A stretch of 64,000 nucleotides of DNA from Mesorhizobium sp. AR07 (GCF_024746815.1 NZ_CP080528.1:310001-374000), one strand, 5' to 3'. Positions 25,274 through 34,430 are shown, counted from the stretch's first letter. Numbers and translations: made by a program. Notes: generated from the sequence alone by a model not told the origin.

Positions 25274-26980
25274 CTAGGACCGTCTTTGGCGCTTTTCCCG
25301 AGTGGGCAACATCGCTGCCAGGGCGCGAGCCCGATACTCCGGGTCGACGAGACTGTTCTTAAAAGCAGTCAGGCGCGGTGTTAGCTCGGCCGCCAGCGGC
25401 GACACGCCTCCCGTGAGGGCTAGATAGGCCCGGAGGCGATCTGCACGGTGATGGATTCCCTCGGCAACTGAGAGGAGACGCTCCTGGAGCCCGGAGGCAA
25501 GCCCTCCCACATCCGCCCCGAGGGCCTGCAGAGCCGCAGCGCGTTCGGTCTGGTCGAGCCGCTCGACGAGCGCGGCGAGATCCTCCTGGACCTCAAGCGC
25601 AAGCCTAGCCATGCCGGCTCCGAGGCCCTGCAAAGCCGAGGCGCGGCCTGCTGCCGATGCCAGCCGTTCGGCAATGGCCACAAGACGCTTCTGGAGGTTC
25701 GGCTCAAGCCCTGCCACGCCCGCTCCGAAATCCCTGAGGACCGAAGCGCGATGTTGCTCTCCGAGGCGCTCCGCGAGGCGGACAACTTCCTGCTGAAGGG
25801 CGGGCGCAAGCGACGCCACGCCCGCTCCGAAACGCCTCAGGACCGAAGCGCGATTTTCCTCTCCGAGGCCCTCCGCGAGGCGGACAACTTCCTGCTGAAG
25901 GGCGGGCTCAAGCCCTGCCACGCCCGCTCCGAAACCCCTGAGGACCGAAGCGCGATGTTGCTCTCCGAGGCGCTCCGCGAGGCGGAAAAGTTCCTGCTGA
26001 AGGGCGGGCGCAAGCGACGCCACTTCCTGTGCGAATACCGCAAGTCCCCAAACGCGCTGCTCGGCGTCGTCGATGCTGTTGGTGAGGGCGAACAGGCGCT
26101 GCTGCAGGTCGGGGCGAAGTCCTGCGAATGTGGTGCCCCGCAGGGCGTAGACGCGATCCTCAGCCTCATGAAGTCCCTCGGCGAGGGCAACGAGACGCTC
26201 CTGAAACTTGGGCGAGAGCCGTCCCACGCCGAACCCGAGGCCCCATAGGGCCGAAGCGCGATTGGACCCTTCGAGTCCCTCGGCGACGGTGACGAGACGC
26301 TCCTGGAGCTCAGCTGCAACTCCTGGTGCGCCGGCTCCGATGGCCTCCAAGGCCGAGCCGCGATGCCGGGGGTGCTGTAACCCCTCGACCAGCGCGACTA
26401 GACGCTCCTGGAGCTCGGGCATTAGTCCTGCCAAGTTCGCTCCGATGCCGTTCAGGATCGGGTTGCGTCCCGGGCCAAGCCCCTCGATGAACGCGACGAG
26501 ACGCCCCTGCTGCTCCCTGGTGAGGCAATCGAAATTCGGCGCGAGTGACTCGGTCACGTCGGGATACATCAGCGCGCCAAAGGGATTATCGACGCCATAG
26601 CTGGTCAATTTGTTCCAGATGGCCTGAACCTGGCTAGCCGTCCCGCGCCTTATTTCAGCGAGCGGAGTTCGCTGGACGGCAATTTGCAGCTCACGGCTCG
26701 ACAACGCCAAGCTCAGCACATCCACCGGCCTGAGCCTGTCGGCAATGTTACTGAGCGCGTCCTGTGGGAGAGAAAGGAGACTGCTGGTGTGCTGCCTGAG
26801 ACGAGAGGAGGAAGCTCCGCTCGCCGCTTGCGGCTCAAAGTGCGTCTGCTCCACCACAGAAGTGGATGATTGGCCCGGTCCTTCACCTTCAAGAACCGGC
26901 TCGGCCGGAGAATCGTTTGTGATGTCAGCTTCCAAGGCGATAGGCATCGGCGCCTTACCTCGCACGTCAAAATCCCTCAT
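25274..26980 (-). CDS. putative T3SS effector: F-box-like motif plus 12 helical repeats
   Basis: A 568-residue protein. I chose ATG 26980 (MRDFDVRGKAPMP) because it has GGTGAGAG about 8 nt upstream and the paralogue starts at the same codon; the frame stays open further upstream without sense. Residues 1-65 are Ser-rich and polar, as in T3SS secretion signals. Residues 71-100 (LPQDALSNIADRLRPVDVLS, then LALSSREL) resemble an F-box, which recruits SKP1 in plant ubiquitin ligases. From about residue 152 to the end there are 12 repeats of 33-35 residues (LAPALQQEVVRLAERLGEQ with RASVLRGFGAGVAG), probably helix-turn-helix pairs like ARM/HEAT units. Ralstonia GALA effectors have the same F-box-plus-repeat logic with leucine-rich repeats. 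Function is inference; the family is not one I can name. Confidence 0.6.
   Translation of the reverse strand: MRDFDVRGKAPMPIALEADITNDSPAEPVLEGEGPGQSSTSVVEQTHFEPQAASGASSSRLRQHTSSLLSLPQDALSNIADRLRPVDVLSLALSSRELQIAVQRTPLAEIRRGTASQVQAIWNKLTSYGVDNPFGALMYPDVTESLAPNFDCLTREQQGRLVAFIEGLGPGRNPILNGIGANLAGLMPELQERLVALVEGLQHPRHRGSALEAIGAGAPGVAAELQERLVTVAEGLEGSNRASALWGLGFGVGRLSPKFQERLVALAEGLHEAEDRVYALRGTTFAGLRPDLQQRLFALTNSIDDAEQRVWGLAVFAQEVASLAPALQQELFRLAERLGEQHRASVLRGFGAGVAGLEPALQQEVVRLAEGLGEENRASVLRRFGAGVASLAPALQQEVVRLAERLGEQHRASVLRDFGAGVAGLEPNLQKRLVAIAERLASAAGRASALQGLGAGMARLALEVQEDLAALVERLDQTERAAALQALGADVGGLASGLQERLLSVAEGIHHRADRLRAYLALTGGVSPLAAELTPRLTAFKNSLVDPEYRARALAAMLPTREKRQRRS
25748..26035 (-). repeat. 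102-bp tandem repeat units in the F-box-like effector
   Basis: Near-identical units start at 25748, 25850 and 25952, exactly 102 bp (34 codons) apart. They encode repeats 6-8. DNA identity is much higher than between the other units, so they arose by recent in-frame duplication. Confidence 0.85.
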
Positions 26981-27417
26981 GATTTCTCTCACCTTTGGTT
27001 TGTGACCGGCGCAAGCCGGATGGTCTTCATCCGAGATCACCCAGCAAATGACGGGCCACTTGGATCTACCTTGATCTGGGCGCTTCCGCGCCGAGGGTGC
27101 ACGAACCTTAGCTACTGGGTGTGGATGTCGGCTGCTGGCTACGCCCAAGGGTCTTGCTGCGATCTGGATCGTGTCGGCTGGTTCGAGCTCATAGAAGAGC
27201 TGATCTGAAGTCCGTGTATGCCATTCATGAAAACGAACGGCCGCTCCACATACGATCCAGGTTGACCGACAGACAATAATCTTGGTTCCTGCTGTTGTTC
27301 CGCGCTGGGCGAATTCATCCAATTCCAAATCGGCGAGACCGGTAATTTCTCTGGGGTCGAATACAGGTTGTTAGGCCCGCGTAGTCCATGAGCGCCGCTT
27401 TGTTCGGAGGGAAAGCG
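26981..27417. other. upstream region of the F-box-like effector
   Basis: No gene is recognised on either strand. The part up to about 27060 is duplicated upstream of the broken paralogue (shared bases around the GAGATCACCCAGCAAATGACG segment), so the duplication includes leader DNA. An imperfect tts-box-like sequence lies at 27178-27205. Confidence 0.5.
27178..27205 (-). promoter_or_regulatory. imperfect tts-box-like sequence
   Basis: On the minus strand the bases ATCAGCTCTTCTATGAGCTC followed by GAACC resemble the TtsI box (GTCAGCTT, TCGAAAGCT, CC), but the spacing between TCAGCT and AGCT is one base longer than the consensus. It lies about 200 nt before the effector start, a normal distance. 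Weak evidence. Confidence 0.25.
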
Positions 27418-28038
27418 ATGGCGGTGGAATGGACGATCACGATCGAGGGCAGGAACGAGTTCGGTGACGTTTGCCGGAAGGCGGTCCGCATCGACAAGAG
27501 CTGGGAACGTCTGTTTGACGGCGACCTCGGCCTGTCGATTGAGGACAGCAAGACCATCATGGCGGCGCTGCAGAGCGCGGTCGTGAACCATGAGGCGGAG
27601 ACGTATTCCCTCTTTCGTCGGGTCTGCCCGGATTGCCACAGGTTTCGGCCGGTCAAGGACTACACGACGCGACGGATCCGGACTGTCTTTGGCATCGTGG
27701 AGGTGCGCAATCCTCGTTGGATGCTGTGTCGGGATTGTTACCCAGGCATGGTCGATGCCTTTGCGCCGCTGCGAGAGATCTGCCTGGATCGAGCGACATC
27801 CGAGCTGATGGAACTGACGGCGCGGCTGGGGAGCATGATGCCGTACCGGCAGGCTGCGAGAGTGCTTGCCGAATTCCTGCCCGTTGAGCCGACCGAGACG
27901 CATGCCACCGTGCGCAAGCGAACCATCAGGATTGGCGAACGGCTCGACGATCAGGTTGCTGAGGAAGAATTGCACGCAAGGGCGCAAACGGACGAACGAC
28001 GCCAGCTTGAAATGCAGCTTCCCGGCGATCGACGAGGA
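27418..28038 (+). pseudogene. ISKra4-family transposase, N-terminal part only
   Basis: The frame from ATG 27418 reads MAVEWTITIEGRNEFGDVCR, IDKSWERLFDGDLGLSIEDS, a zinc-ribbon-like FRRVCPDCHRFRPVKDY and RRIRTVFGIVEVRNPRW, typical of ISKra4 transposases. Similarity stops at QLEMQLPGDRRG (near 28038), where the integrase remnant on the opposite strand begins. The catalytic part is missing. Confidence 0.75.
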
Positions 28039-28127
28039 AACAGCGAATACTGCACGCAACATCGCTGACGTGCGACCGGGAATATCGTTGAGCGTAAGAG
28101 ACGAGAAAAGCGTCGACATCAGTCAAG

Positions 28128-30011
28128 CCCAACTTGAACAGTTGGAGGTGAACGGATGGCGAACGCTGTCCGTTAAGCTATTGAATTCACTTGCCTTGGA
28201 TTTCCGGCACGAAAATGTGTGGTAACAACATTTGATCTGCTAGCCGTATGTTGTATGGATTTTATGGCATTTATTCGCTAACAACGCTGGCATGTTTGTC
28301 GTTGAGAGAGTCGCGCGCGGCCACCGCTATCTTTACCTCGTGGAAAGTGTCCGCGACGGCAAAACCGTTCGCCAGCGCACGATAAAGGCGCTGGGCCGCA
28401 AGGATGCGCTGGTTGCCAGCGGCGAACTTGACAGATTGGCGGCCTCGATTGCGCGCCATGGCGAACGCAGCCTCATCCTGTCCGACATTGACGCGGGGCG
28501 AATTGCCTCTCGCCGCATCGGCGGTCCGCTGTTGTTCGGGCGGCTGTGGGAGCGGCTCGGGATCGGCGAGGTGCTGGAAGAGGTGCTGGAAGGGCGCCAG
28601 TTCGGCTTTGCGGTGGAACGGGCGGTGTTCGTTGGCACGCTGCATCGGCTGTTCGTCTCGGGCTCGGACCGCGACTGCGCGAACTGGATGGCCGATTATG
28701 GTATCGAGGGCGCCGAGGGTCTGGCGCTCCATCACTTTTACCGGGCCATGGCGTGGCTGGGCGAGGAACTCGGCGAAAAGGCGCAAGGCGCGCTGGTGGC
28801 GCGCTGCGTGAAAGACGTGATCGAGGAAAAGCTCTTCGCGCGCCGGCAGGACCTGTTCACCGACCTCAGCCTTGTGTTCATGGACACCACCTCGTTGTCC
28901 TTCCATGGCGCGGGCGGCGAGACGCTGGGCAAGCGCGGGCATTCCAAGGACTTCCGCCCCGATCTGGCGCAAATGATCCTGGCGCTGGTCGTTGATGCCG
29001 AGGGCCGGCCGATCTGCACCGAGATGGTGCCTGGCAACACCGCTGACGTGACCGTCCTGTTGCCGGTGGTCGATCGGCTGCGAACGCGCTTCGGCGTCAC
29101 ACGCGCCTGCGTTGTCGCCGATCGCGGCATGATCAGCGCCGATACCATCGCCGCGCTCGAAAAGCTGGGCATGGAATACATTCTGGGGGCCCGCGAACGC
29201 TCGAGCAGCGTGATCCACAACGTCGTGCTCAATGACGCGGCACCGATGGTTCCGCTCGTTCTCGAGCGCCAGCGCGGTGAAACTCAGTTGTGGGTCAAAG
29301 AGGTCAAGGTCGGTAAAGACCGCTATATTGTCAGCCGCAATGACGCCGAGGCCGAGAAGGACAAGGCCGACCGCCAGGCGATCATCGCCGGCCTCGAGGC
29401 ACAGCTCAAGAAGGGCGACAAGGCACTGGTCGGCAACTCGGCCTACCGGCGTTACCTCAAGGCCAGCGGCAAGAACTTCAAGATCGATGTCGGCAAGCTT
29501 GCCGAGGAAGCCCGCTACGACGGCATCACCGTGGTGCGGACCAACGCGAAGGTGACCCCGCTCCAGGCCGTGCTGCGGTATCGCGATTTGCTCGAGGTCG
29601 AGAGCCTGTTCCGCGCCGCCAAGGCAACCTTCAATACCCGGCCGATCTTCCACCAATCCGATGCCGCCATCCGCGGGCATGTGTTCTGCTCGTTCCTGGC
29701 GCTCGTGCTCAGCAAGGAACTGCGCCGCCTCTGCCGGGCCAAAGGCCTGACGCCCGAATGGCAGCCGCTCCTACGCGATCTCGATCGCCTCCAGGAAGCC
29801 ACCATCGAAAAGGATGGTCGCATCGTCACCACCAGAACCCACGTTACGGGCCAAGTGGGCAACGTCTTCAAGGCATCTGGCATCGCTCTGCCACACAACC
29901 TCGACGAACAACTCGCCTGAGATCATCCCCAAAATGTAGTGGTAACACGCGCCGGCGCGCGCCTAACGTGCTGACTTATGACATATTCTTACAGGCGGTG
30001 TTTAAGTCGGG
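28128..30011 (+). mobile_element. IS1634-family element, copy A (intact)
   Basis: A 1884-bp element with terminal inverted repeats (CCCAACTTGAACA at left; CCCGACTTAAACA as the complement of the right end) and 5-bp target repeats TCAAG at 28123-28127 and 30012-30016. It carries one full-length transposase. It interrupts an integrase gene on the opposite strand. Confidence 0.85.
28292..29920 (+). CDS. IS1634-family transposase
   Basis: A 542-residue DDE transposase starting MFVVERVARGHRYLYLVES. Catalytic surroundings are visible: LVFMDTTSLSFHG (first Asp), CVVADRGMISADT (second Asp) and VESLFRAAKATFNTRPIFH (Glu region) with C-terminal HVFCSFLALVL. Length is normal for IS1634. The only recognised gene of the element, it appears fully functional. 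Copy B elsewhere in the window differs by a one-base deletion and a few substitutions. Confidence 0.92.
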   Translation: MFVVERVARGHRYLYLVESVRDGKTVRQRTIKALGRKDALVASGELDRLAASIARHGERSLILSDIDAGRIASRRIGGPLLFGRLWERLGIGEVLEEVLEGRQFGFAVERAVFVGTLHRLFVSGSDRDCANWMADYGIEGAEGLALHHFYRAMAWLGEELGEKAQGALVARCVKDVIEEKLFARRQDLFTDLSLVFMDTTSLSFHGAGGETLGKRGHSKDFRPDLAQMILALVVDAEGRPICTEMVPGNTADVTVLLPVVDRLRTRFGVTRACVVADRGMISADTIAALEKLGMEYILGARERSSSVIHNVVLNDAAPMVPLVLERQRGETQLWVKEVKVGKDRYIVSRNDAEAEKDKADRQAIIAGLEAQLKKGDKALVGNSAYRRYLKASGKNFKIDVGKLAEEARYDGITVVRTNAKVTPLQAVLRYRDLLEVESLFRAAKATFNTRPIFHQSDAAIRGHVFCSFLALVLSKELRRLCRAKGLTPEWQPLLRDLDRLQEATIEKDGRIVTTRTHVTGQVGNVFKASGIALPHNLDEQLA

Positions 30012-30210
30012 TCAAGCCTATCGACGGCCAGCCTTCACCGGCCTGTATCAGGTGACCCTGAAATTTGCTGATTTGCTGCAACTTCTTGTGCACGGTTACC
30101 TGCGGGTTGCCCCGATGCCGGAGCAGGTAGTCGGCGTACTCGGCAAGCAAAGGCGTTGCCGGCGGCTTTGCTTGCCGCGGCGACCGCCAATCGGGAGGCG
30201 CCAACCCCAT

Positions 30211-30490
30211 GCTATGATAGATCCGGTTGAGCGACTGCAGAGCACTCCGGAAAAGGCCCAGCGACCGCGGATCGAGATTCTACCGCCGCGCATACCAGCC
30301 TATGAAGCGATTTGCGCGTTCGAGGGTGAGTTCTTCGCGCTCGATCAGCCCTTTCGGCGCAATAGGAGCGAAACGACCTGATCCTGCGCATGTAGACCAG
30401 CGCCGCGCCAGGGCTGAGGCGGCGGTCGGCGCGCCAGACGCGGTAGGTATCCTCGGGGTGGGCGTGGGTTCGGTCTGCATGGGGATCCTA
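30211..30490. other. decayed coding DNA upstream of the integrase remnant
   Basis: Minus-strand frames give protein-like pieces (GLIEREELTLERANRFIGWY, then DPRSLGLFRSALQSLNRIYHS) separated by stops. They lead into the integrase start and may be an older gene fused to or preceding it. I cannot name a family. Confidence 0.3.
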
Positions 30491-32200
30491 TCACCTTGGC
30501 CGAACCAGCGTACCTGGCCGCGATAATGCGATCAGGCCCCACTTCGTGTTGGCGACAGCCACCTCGTGATGCCGCCCGAGAATCCGCGTCTGAACCTGCG
30601 AATGCTGTCCGCCCTGCCAGTGTATAGTGAGTTCGACCTGTCTCGCATCATCGTCCACGGTCACGACGATATCCTTGATCAGCGCGCGCAGGAGCCGCTG
30701 CCGAAAACGCATGTCGACATCGGAACCGTCCCATGCAGCCCTGAGATTCTGAGCCAGGCCGGCAAAATCCGGGATGGCGGCGTCATCGCGAACTTGCCGA
30801 TTGTTGAGCCGGGCTTCGCAGGCTTCGATACGGCGAAGCGTCGCCTCCCAGCTCTTCTCAAGCTGAGCGGCTATGAGCCTATTGTCGGGGTCGCAGGCCG
30901 CATAGCGGCGTTCCGCAAGCGAGGCTTCGTAGCGGGCCTGCTGCAAATCCAGTTCAAGCATCTGCCTTCTCTGCGCTTCGCCTTCGAGATGCATGCGCTC
31001 CGCCTCCAATGCTGCTTCGATCGCCATGGGCGCCACGGCGCACAAAAGCTCCTGCGAGATCGCAGCGTCAGCTCGACCGCCATTGGCGGTCATGCATCGG
31101 GGTCGCGCCAGCATGAGGTTCGAACGGTCGCAACGGTAGATATGATAACCGATGCGACGGCCGACATAAACGACGCACAGGCGGCGACCGCAATGACCAC
31201 AGGTGAGCATGCCGGCCAGAAGAGCCCTTCCGCCCCGACCGGACTTTACACCGCCGCCCTTGCCGTACGTGTTGGCGGCGAGCAGCTTCTGATTCCGCTC
31301 ATACTCGTCCCAGCCGACATAGCCTTCATGATGCTCCCTAAGCATAACCGCCCAATCCTCATGGGATTTACGGTGGCCGTAGCTCTTGCGAACGCGGCCA
31401 TCGACGATCTCGGTCCGCTTCTGGGTTTTGCCGTACACATAGACCCCCGCATAGAAAGGGTTCTTCAATACGCTGATGACGTTGCGATAGCGGATCGGAA
31501 CCCAGTCGAAGGAGACCATCATCTTGCCGTCAGATGGGCGCGGAAAATGCATGCCTTCGGCATTGAGCGAGATCAGCACCTGGCGGGCGCTGCCGATCTC
31601 GCGGAACCGCGCGAATATAAGCCTGATGGCTTCCTGGACCCGAATATCAGGGTCGAAACCCAGGCCGTAATCGCGGGGCCATATGTAGCCGATCGGCACG
31701 CTTATCCGCAGTTCGCCCCGCTGGGCCTTCTGTCGCGCGGCCTCGTACATCCGCGCCCGAATGACAGAAAGCTCGAACTCGCTGATGTTGCCCTTCATGC
31801 CGAGCAACAGCCGGTCGTTCGCGGGATCATAAATGCCATCGATATCGATCACGCGCGCATCGACCTGACCGCAAAGCTCAAGCAGCCTGTGCCAGTCCGG
31901 ACCATTGCGCGACAACCGAGAGGCCTCAAGACACAATACTGCGCCGACATGACCGGTGCACAGATCGTCGACGAGCCGCTCGAAACCCGGGCGCTCGACG
32001 GCGCCGCTCGCGCTGCGGCCCAGATCCTCGTCGATCACCTCGACATTGTGGAACCCCCAACGCCGCGCAACGTCGACCAGCTCATATTGCCGGCGTTGAC
32101 TCTCAAGGTTTGCATGAACCTGTTGGGCCGTCGACTGTCTGACGTAGACGACGGCCTTGCGCTTCAGGAGTGCCATGGGAAGAAGATTACCGCCCGTCAT
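30491..32200 (-). CDS. large serine recombinase (resolvase/invertase family)
   Basis: A 569-residue site-specific recombinase. Residues 12-150 are the resolvase domain with catalytic Ser in VVYVRQSTAQQ and SRLSRNGPDWHRL. Residues 165-300 are the recombinase domain (PIGYIWPRDYGLGFDPD). A zinc ribbon follows (MLTCGHCGRRL to the second Cys pair near YRCDRSN), then a coiled-coil segment. ATG 32200 has AAGGAG seven nt upstream and is preferred over ATG 32176. Relatives continue beyond the point where similarity ends (ILGRHHEVAVANTKWG), so the last 100 or so residues, including a helix-turn-helix, may have been lost at about 30555. It overlaps the upstream small gene by 14 nt. Confidence 0.82.
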   Translation of the reverse strand: MTGGNLLPMALLKRKAVVYVRQSTAQQVHANLESQRRQYELVDVARRWGFHNVEVIDEDLGRSASGAVERPGFERLVDDLCTGHVGAVLCLEASRLSRNGPDWHRLLELCGQVDARVIDIDGIYDPANDRLLLGMKGNISEFELSVIRARMYEAARQKAQRGELRISVPIGYIWPRDYGLGFDPDIRVQEAIRLIFARFREIGSARQVLISLNAEGMHFPRPSDGKMMVSFDWVPIRYRNVISVLKNPFYAGVYVYGKTQKRTEIVDGRVRKSYGHRKSHEDWAVMLREHHEGYVGWDEYERNQKLLAANTYGKGGGVKSGRGGRALLAGMLTCGHCGRRLCVVYVGRRIGYHIYRCDRSNLMLARPRCMTANGGRADAAISQELLCAVAPMAIEAALEAERMHLEGEAQRRQMLELDLQQARYEASLAERRYAACDPDNRLIAAQLEKSWEATLRRIEACEARLNNRQVRDDAAIPDFAGLAQNLRAAWDGSDVDMRFRQRLLRALIKDIVVTVDDDARQVELTIHWQGGQHSQVQTRILGRHHEVAVANTKWGLIALSRPGTLVRPR

Positions 32201-32369
32201 CGGTCATCTCCTTCTCCGCGACACCTGCAGCCGCCATCAGCAGCTTGGCGAGGCTCGCGACCGCGACCGCGCGTTGCGCTCTCGTCAGCCCGTCCAGGGC
32301 TCGGGAGTCGAGTGGCATGATCAACTGCCGTAGTGCTGGCAGCCGGCTTGGCGGGGGCAATGTCTTCAT
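32187..32369 (-). CDS. small conserved protein preceding the serine recombinase
   Basis: A 60-residue protein (ATG 32369, strong AGGAGG upstream) reading MKTLPPPSRLPALRQLIMPL and then RAQRAVAVASLAKLLMAAAG. It overlaps the recombinase start by 14 nt, so the two are translationally coupled. I recall similar small proteins before related recombinases in other rhizobia. It may be an accessory (directionality or regulatory) factor; function unknown. Confidence 0.55.
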   Translation of the reverse strand: MKTLPPPSRLPALRQLIMPLDSRALDGLTRAQRAVAVASLAKLLMAAAGVAEKEMTDDGR

Positions 32370-32399
32370 CGATAACCTCCTGAGCGTTCGAACCGCTCG

Positions 32400-32669
32400 C
32401 AAGGCCATTACGAAATCCCCGATGGATCAAGAGTTGTGAAGGTCAGTCAGCGCATCCACGGTCACCCGAGGGCTGCCCAAGGTGAACGCTTCACAAACGT
32501 CGCGATCCAACATCCATGTGGGAACGACAATGACTTCGCCATGGCGCACGACAATGCGCGCGACTCTGCCGTTCGCCCGCTCCTCGGTATACTCGCATCG
32601 AACGGTCCGCTCGAAATATGGATGCCATCGATACCAAACGACAACCTCGCGCCCGACATGGGCAGAAAT
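32400..32669. other. region between recombinase operon and IS66 remnant
   Basis: A plus-strand frame is open from 32436 but only its later part is recognisable (IS66). The earlier part holds no motif I know. The promoter of the minus-strand recombinase pair should lie here. Confidence 0.3.
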
Positions 32670-32894
32670 GTCTGCGAGATGACGATCACGCGAAAGAATA
32701 GTCTATTCGCCGGCAGCCACGGCGGTGGACGAATTTGGGCGACGGTAGCCACCTTGCTGCAAACCTGCAAAATGAACAGCGTCGATCCGCTCGACTGGCT
32801 CTCGCAGACCTTGACCCGCATCGCTCAAGGCTGGCCGGCATCCGAAATCGAAATGCTCATGCCTTGGAACTTTAGGCCTGACGTTATCGGCTGA
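32670..32894 (+). pseudogene. IS66 transposase (TnpC) C-terminal remnant
   Basis: The reading frame gives NSLFAGSHGGGRIWATVATL and LQTCKMNSVDPLDWLSQTLT, then EMLMPWNFRPD, the usual C-terminal signature of IS66 TnpC. Compare FAGSQRGADRAAVMLTLI in the intact copy near 60700. No complete IS66 ends flank it. Confidence 0.7.
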
Positions 32895-33113
32895 CCGCTT
32901 ACGAAATACGACTCACGAGTGCAGGCGTAATCGCCTCAAGCTTCTGCGAGCCGCGGTATGCTTGTTCCGCGCATAGATTGGATATGGTGTGCCGCGCGAC
33001 AGCTGACTTCCTCTGGGGCGCGCGCCCGCCGCGGGTGGTCACCACCCCTGTTGACATTCTCGTTGCCTGCCAGCAGCGTGCAATGCTTCCTACGTCCAAC
33101 CTGGTCGCTGCGG

Positions 33114-34430
33114 TCATCGAGGGATTCGAATAATCGCCTCAAAACCATCCTCGCGACCACGGGCAGGCGACGCAAGTGCAAGACTGCCACCTATCCCCTT
33201 GATCGCCTTACTAGCGATGTTTAGACCAAGGCCTGAGCCCGCCGCTGAGGTCGCACCACGCCTAAATCGTTTTGTTATCGCTTCAAGATCTTGGGGGGGC
33301 ACCACCGGTCCCGAGTTTGCAATGGCAATGGTTCCATCAGTTCCGACGGAAACTGTTATCGTAGTATCGGGCACTCCATGCGTGAGCGCATTCTCAATCA
33401 GGTTACGAAGGAGGATGGCAAACGCATCGACGTCTACTTTGCGCATCAAAGTGGGGCAGCCGTCGACGTCAAGGATTAGCCGTCCGGCAAATCGCGGTTT
33501 TTTCTCAAAGTCATCAATTTCTAGCCGAACCACTCGGACAAGATCGATCGCGTGGTCTGCGATGCAGATCCCCGTTTCGGCCCGCGCGAGTTGAAGCAGT
33601 TTTTCGGTAAGGTGGCCAAGCCTCGACAGCGATTTCTCGATGCCGCGCGCACGCGTTCTCGCCGAGCCCAGGGGAATTTCGGCCACTAACCTCTGCAGTT
33701 GAGCCAGCGAGCCTGCGATCGGCGTGCGCAGTTCATGTGCACAGTTTGCGGCGAACTCGCGTTCGGCATCCAGGGCCGCCCGTAGACGTTCGACAAGCCG
33801 ATCGACGGAGGCCGCGATGGGGGCCAATTCTGCCGGGAGGCCGCTCGACCCCATCAGTGTGAGATTGCCGCCGTCGCGCAACCCGATCTCCTGTTTCAGT
33901 ACTTCGATTGGCGCCAGCGACCGCCGGATTACCATCCAGCACACGGCTACGCTAAAGGGCAGGAAGACGATCATCGGAACGAAGACCTTAACTGCGGCCT
34001 TATTGACTTCGTGACGGCGGACCGAGAGCGGCTGGGCCGCCTGCGCAAACAGGTCGAGTGCTATTTTCTTCGTATAGATGCGGTCAGTAGCGGTTGTCGA
34101 AAAGCCTTCACGCAAGGGAGCAGATGGGAATGGCTTCGGCGGATTTTCGATCAAATCGAGGAGCACCCTCCCGTCACGCGTGCGAACTTGGAACTGAATA
34201 ATCCAATCGTCGAAGCTGGGCGGCTCAGATACTTCCAACTTCTTCTTCGCCACATCGAAGTACGCCGCCGCCGTGAACTCGGCAGTTTGCTCCAGATAGT
34301 CGTCGCAGATTTCGTAGATAACGTCCTTTACCATTAGCGCAGCAATGGTGGGGACGAAAATCCAGACCAGGAGCGTTGCGCCCCCCAGCCTCAGTATCAG
34401 CCTGCGCGTCATGCTGTGCGGCTTCTTCAT
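33114..34430 (-). CDS. sensor histidine kinase
   Basis: Membrane histidine kinase of 438 residues. ATG 34430 was chosen because it overlaps the response-regulator stop as ATGA; the upstream in-frame start would extend into it. It has a transmembrane segment near residues 10-32, a periplasmic sensor loop of about 100 residues, and a second membrane segment near residue 150 (VFVPMIVFLPFSVAVCWMVI). A HAMP-like linker follows, then the H box ANCAHELRTPIAGSLAQL, N box LLRNLIENALTHG and G box SGLGLNI. The signal is unknown. It lies close to a MacAB-type efflux operon, which it may control; related QseC/PmrB kinases often control envelope or resistance genes. Confidence 0.9.
   Translation of the reverse strand: MKKPHSMTRRLILRLGGATLLVWIFVPTIAALMVKDVIYEICDDYLEQTAEFTAAAYFDVAKKKLEVSEPPSFDDWIIQFQVRTRDGRVLLDLIENPPKPFPSAPLREGFSTTATDRIYTKKIALDLFAQAAQPLSVRRHEVNKAAVKVFVPMIVFLPFSVAVCWMVIRRSLAPIEVLKQEIGLRDGGNLTLMGSSGLPAELAPIAASVDRLVERLRAALDAEREFAANCAHELRTPIAGSLAQLQRLVAEIPLGSARTRARGIEKSLSRLGHLTEKLLQLARAETGICIADHAIDLVRVVRLEIDDFEKKPRFAGRLILDVDGCPTLMRKVDVDAFAILLRNLIENALTHGVPDTTITVSVGTDGTIAIANSGPVVPPQDLEAITKRFRRGATSAAGSGLGLNIASKAIKGIGGSLALASPARGREDGFEAIIRIPR

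Larger units (their letters stand above)
28039..30210 (-). pseudogene. tyrosine integrase N-terminal part, split by IS1634
   Basis: The minus strand of 30210-30012 encodes a SAM-like phage-integrase N-terminus (LLAEYADYLLRHRGNPQVTV, LQQISKFQGHLIQAG, GWPSIGL). After IS1634 copy A, bases 28127-28039 continue TDVDAFLVSYAQRYSRSHVS and DVACSIRCF. Removing the IS and one copy of the 5-bp target duplication TCAAG gives the continuous reading GWPSIGLTDVDAF. The C-terminal catalytic domain is missing because the gene abuts the ISKra4 remnant. Rhizobial symbiotic regions carry many such integrases (y4r type). Confidence 0.75.

Noticed and set aside
28271..29680. Minus-strand frame of 469 codons (and its twin at 45616-46962)
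   Set aside because: Antisense shadow of the IS1634 transposase, reproduced identically in both copies; no recognisable fold.
30566..32320. Plus-strand frame of 584 codons
   Set aside because: Antisense to the serine recombinase, which carries catalytic and zinc motifs.
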